DNA of 15,677 nucleotides from Caldifarciminota bacterium RBG_13_43_14 (GTDB lineage: Bacteria > Hydrothermota > Tepidihabitantia > SM23-42), in contig MEUM01000023.1 of assembly GCA_001771735.1 (NCBI GenBank), positions 1 to 15,677 on the forward strand, read 5' to 3'. Each line of letters begins with the position of its first letter. The stretch's first letter is position 1. Both the position numbers and the translations under genes were made by a program. Below are positions 14,399-15,677 of this stretch, in pieces. The notes below the pieces were generated by a model that saw only the letters and a list, made by a program, of their open reading frames with translations, ran no database searches and had not been told where the DNA came from.

Positions 14399-15105
14399 TG
14401 ATCACTATCATTCTTGTAATGTATAGCGAACCCGAACTCGACAGTATGGTTAATCAGCTCGGCGTATATCCTCTTTTTGAAGCGGTTATCAATATTAATA
14501 ATGAATACTTACGACATAATGCGTTCAATAAAGCAATAACCCTGCTGCGCAGTTATGAAAATACATATCCGGGCGAGTTCCAGGCAAGAATCGAATATGC
14601 CCTTGCGGAAAATTATTTTTATGAATCAACCATAATGGAGGCGCGCAACCAGTATATGAGTATGGCCCAACGTCATACTGCTTCAATTGAAGCGAACAAT
14701 GCGCTTGAACGTTTATATCAGATCGAGGGAATGCGTACCGATACTGTGATCATGAAAAAAATAATGTACGCAATATGTTTGTTTGAAACCGGTCGCTATG
14801 ATGCAAGTAAGGATAGTCTTTTGAAACTGGTGAATTCAAAACTCGGCGATCATGCATATTATTTTCTTGCCGGCGTTTATCGCCAGCTTGGTGATTTACC
14901 TATGGCGCTTGGTGCGCTGTTGGCGATCGACGAACAATTCCCGAATTGTAGGATAATTGGATTACCGATATTGAAAGCCGAAATCTACATCGATACAAAA
15001 GATCGAGAAAAAGCAATAATGATCCTTGAAAATTTTCTTGTTCAAGATCCAATATCGGTTTTTGCAGTAAAAGCCCGACAATTGCTGAACAAAATACGCG
15101 ACTAA
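14395..15105 (+). CDS. Tetratricopeptide-repeat protein
   Basis: A 236-residue helical-repeat protein. After a short hydrophobic start (MMITIILVMY) that may be a minimal signal peptide, TPR-like units follow. They include NEYLRHNAFNKAITLLRSYENTYP (about 36-59), ARIEYALAENYFYESTIMEA, IMYAICLFETGRYDASKDSLLKLV, YYFLAGVYRQLGDLPMALGALLAID, and ILKAEIYIDTKDREKAIMILENFL. Such proteins usually serve as protein-binding adaptors; here the partner is plausibly the DUF4175 protein encoded just upstream with a 4-nt overlap. Its stop is immediately followed by the stop of the convergent gene, so there is no space for an intrinsic terminator between them. Confidence 0.82.
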   Translation: MMITIILVMYSEPELDSMVNQLGVYPLFEAVININNEYLRHNAFNKAITLLRSYENTYPGEFQARIEYALAENYFYESTIMEARNQYMSMAQRHTASIEANNALERLYQIEGMRTDTVIMKKIMYAICLFETGRYDASKDSLLKLVNSKLGDHAYYFLAGVYRQLGDLPMALGALLAIDEQFPNCRIIGLPILKAEIYIDTKDREKAIMILENFLVQDPISVFAVKARQLLNKIRD

Positions 15106-15405
15106 TCAATAACCCGAATCGAGCTCATTGTACCAGGTATCTCCCTTTCGAACCGGCAGTTCCGGGTAAAAAGCGAACATTTGCTCCATAGTCTCTTTCA
15201 TCGATTCATCGCCAAATTGATTTTGAAAATTCTCTTTCATTTGCTCACGTGACATACCTTCGGGGATATCTAAATTATCTATCATCCTATCAACCATTTC
15301 ATCCAGACCTTCAAGCGCAACAATTTTCATGCGGCTTGACACGGTCATAGTAAAACTCTGGCCAAGCAATAAACTGAATATGAAAACCGACATACTTCTT
15401 TTCAT
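15106..15405 (-). CDS. Short secreted protein resembling an internally shortened DUF6263 protein
   Basis: A 99-residue protein with a conventional signal peptide (MKRSMSVFIFSLLLGQSF). It is followed by SFTMTVSSRMKIVALEGLDE (17-36), MVDRM, and a closing PELPVRKGDTWYNELDSGY. The order of an EGLDEMVDRM block followed by FAFYPELPVRKGDTW recalls the middle of DUF6263 proteins, which are normally several times longer. If that is right, the regions before and after are missing, making this a remnant or a minimal version. The recognition is from memory and is tentative. An excellent AAGGAGG (15416-15410) lies 4 nt before the ATG, so the gene is probably still translated. The ATG overlaps the stop of the HAD gene by one base (TAATG). 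Confidence 0.65.
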   Translation of the reverse strand: MKRSMSVFIFSLLLGQSFTMTVSSRMKIVALEGLDEMVDRMIDNLDIPEGMSREQMKENFQNQFGDESMKETMEQMFAFYPELPVRKGDTWYNELDSGY

Positions 15406-15677
15406 TAATCCTCCTTGGAGCAAAGATTTTTTGCCAGTTGACATATATCGTCCGGACCGTTGACCTCATAGACGGTCATGCCCAGGTTCTTGGCCGGGGC
15501 TAGATCAACATTATATCGATCACCAACCATTACGCAATCTACCGCCGGGGTATTAATCGCCGCGCTCGCTTTTTTAAAAAATTCAGGATCGGGTTTAAGA
15601 AGTTTGAATGTATTATAGGTGAAGAGCATATCGAACAGTGAATGTATCCCGATCGCCTCAAGTATCCTTTCACATTG
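15405..15677 (-). CDS. HAD-superfamily hydrolase, C-terminal part
   Basis: The last 90 codons of a gene that enters from the right edge. HAD motif III (KLLKPDPEFFKKA) and motif IV (VMVGDRYNVDLAPAKNLGM) are complete, as in class IA phosphatases of the phosphoglycolate phosphatase / YjjG type. The catalytic DxD motif I lies outside the window, so the substrate cannot be guessed and activity cannot be confirmed. The gene ends with a lysine/aspartate tail (SKED), and its stop overlaps the start of the small secreted protein gene by one base, indicating an operon. Confidence 0.85.
   Translation of the reverse strand, partial: QCERILEAIGIHSLFDMLFTYNTFKLLKPDPEFFKKASAAINTPAVDCVMVGDRYNVDLAPAKNLGMTVYEVNGPDDICQLAKNLCSKED

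Overview
The window is an ordinary chromosomal stretch from a Gram-negative-type bacterium with an outer-membrane secretion lifestyle. The evidence is a lamin-tail exoprotein with a C-terminal FlgD/CHU_C-like Ig domain, a DUF4159-DUF4175 envelope operon, and a DUF6263-like secreted protein. Base composition is moderate (AT-rich spacers, mixed coding regions). The protein families and the word-like degenerate spacer repeats suggest the FCB group or a candidate phylum such as WOR-3. That placement is an inference with low confidence. No phage, plasmid, CRISPR or insertion-sequence genes are visible.

Layout, left to right. Positions 1-126 hold the first 42 codons of gcvT (minus). A 56-nt cloverleaf-like inverted repeat follows at 187-242. 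A secreted lamin-tail-domain protein (minus, 283-1551) comes next, then a 356-bp spacer of degenerate short repeats. The tmRNA gene ssrA is at 1908-2255 (minus). Then comes a minus-strand operon read fhs (formate-tetrahydrofolate ligase) > TGS-domain GTPase > thiL (6025 down to 2373). Divergent from fhs is a single purM (6115-7092, plus). The minus-strand pyrimidine operon pyrR > pyrB > pyrC > unknown 164-aa protein runs from 10446 down to 7135. After a second repeat-rich spacer, a plus-strand envelope operon DUF4159 > DUF4175 (1012 aa, coiled coil) > TPR protein runs 10725-15105. It meets, stop codon to stop codon, a minus-strand pair: the 3' end of a HAD hydrolase gene and a 99-aa secreted DUF6263-like remnant.

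Functionally, the left two thirds is one-carbon and nucleotide metabolism. GcvT makes methylene-THF and Fhs makes 10-formyl-THF, the formyl donor for purine synthesis in which PurM acts. PyrR/B/C handle UMP synthesis and its control. The right third is cell-envelope biology of largely unknown function.

The most striking signal is regulatory. Every protein-coding operon head in the window has a near-consensus sigma70-type promoter (TTGACT/TTGACA, 16-17 bp, TATAAT/TATACT). Its -10 box ends only 5-8 nt (12 nt in one case) before the start codon, so the mRNAs should be leaderless or nearly so. Good Shine-Dalgarno sequences are found at some genes inside operons: pyrC, the TPR gene and the DUF6263-like gene. 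A practical consequence is that pyrR cannot carry a classical 5'-leader attenuator.
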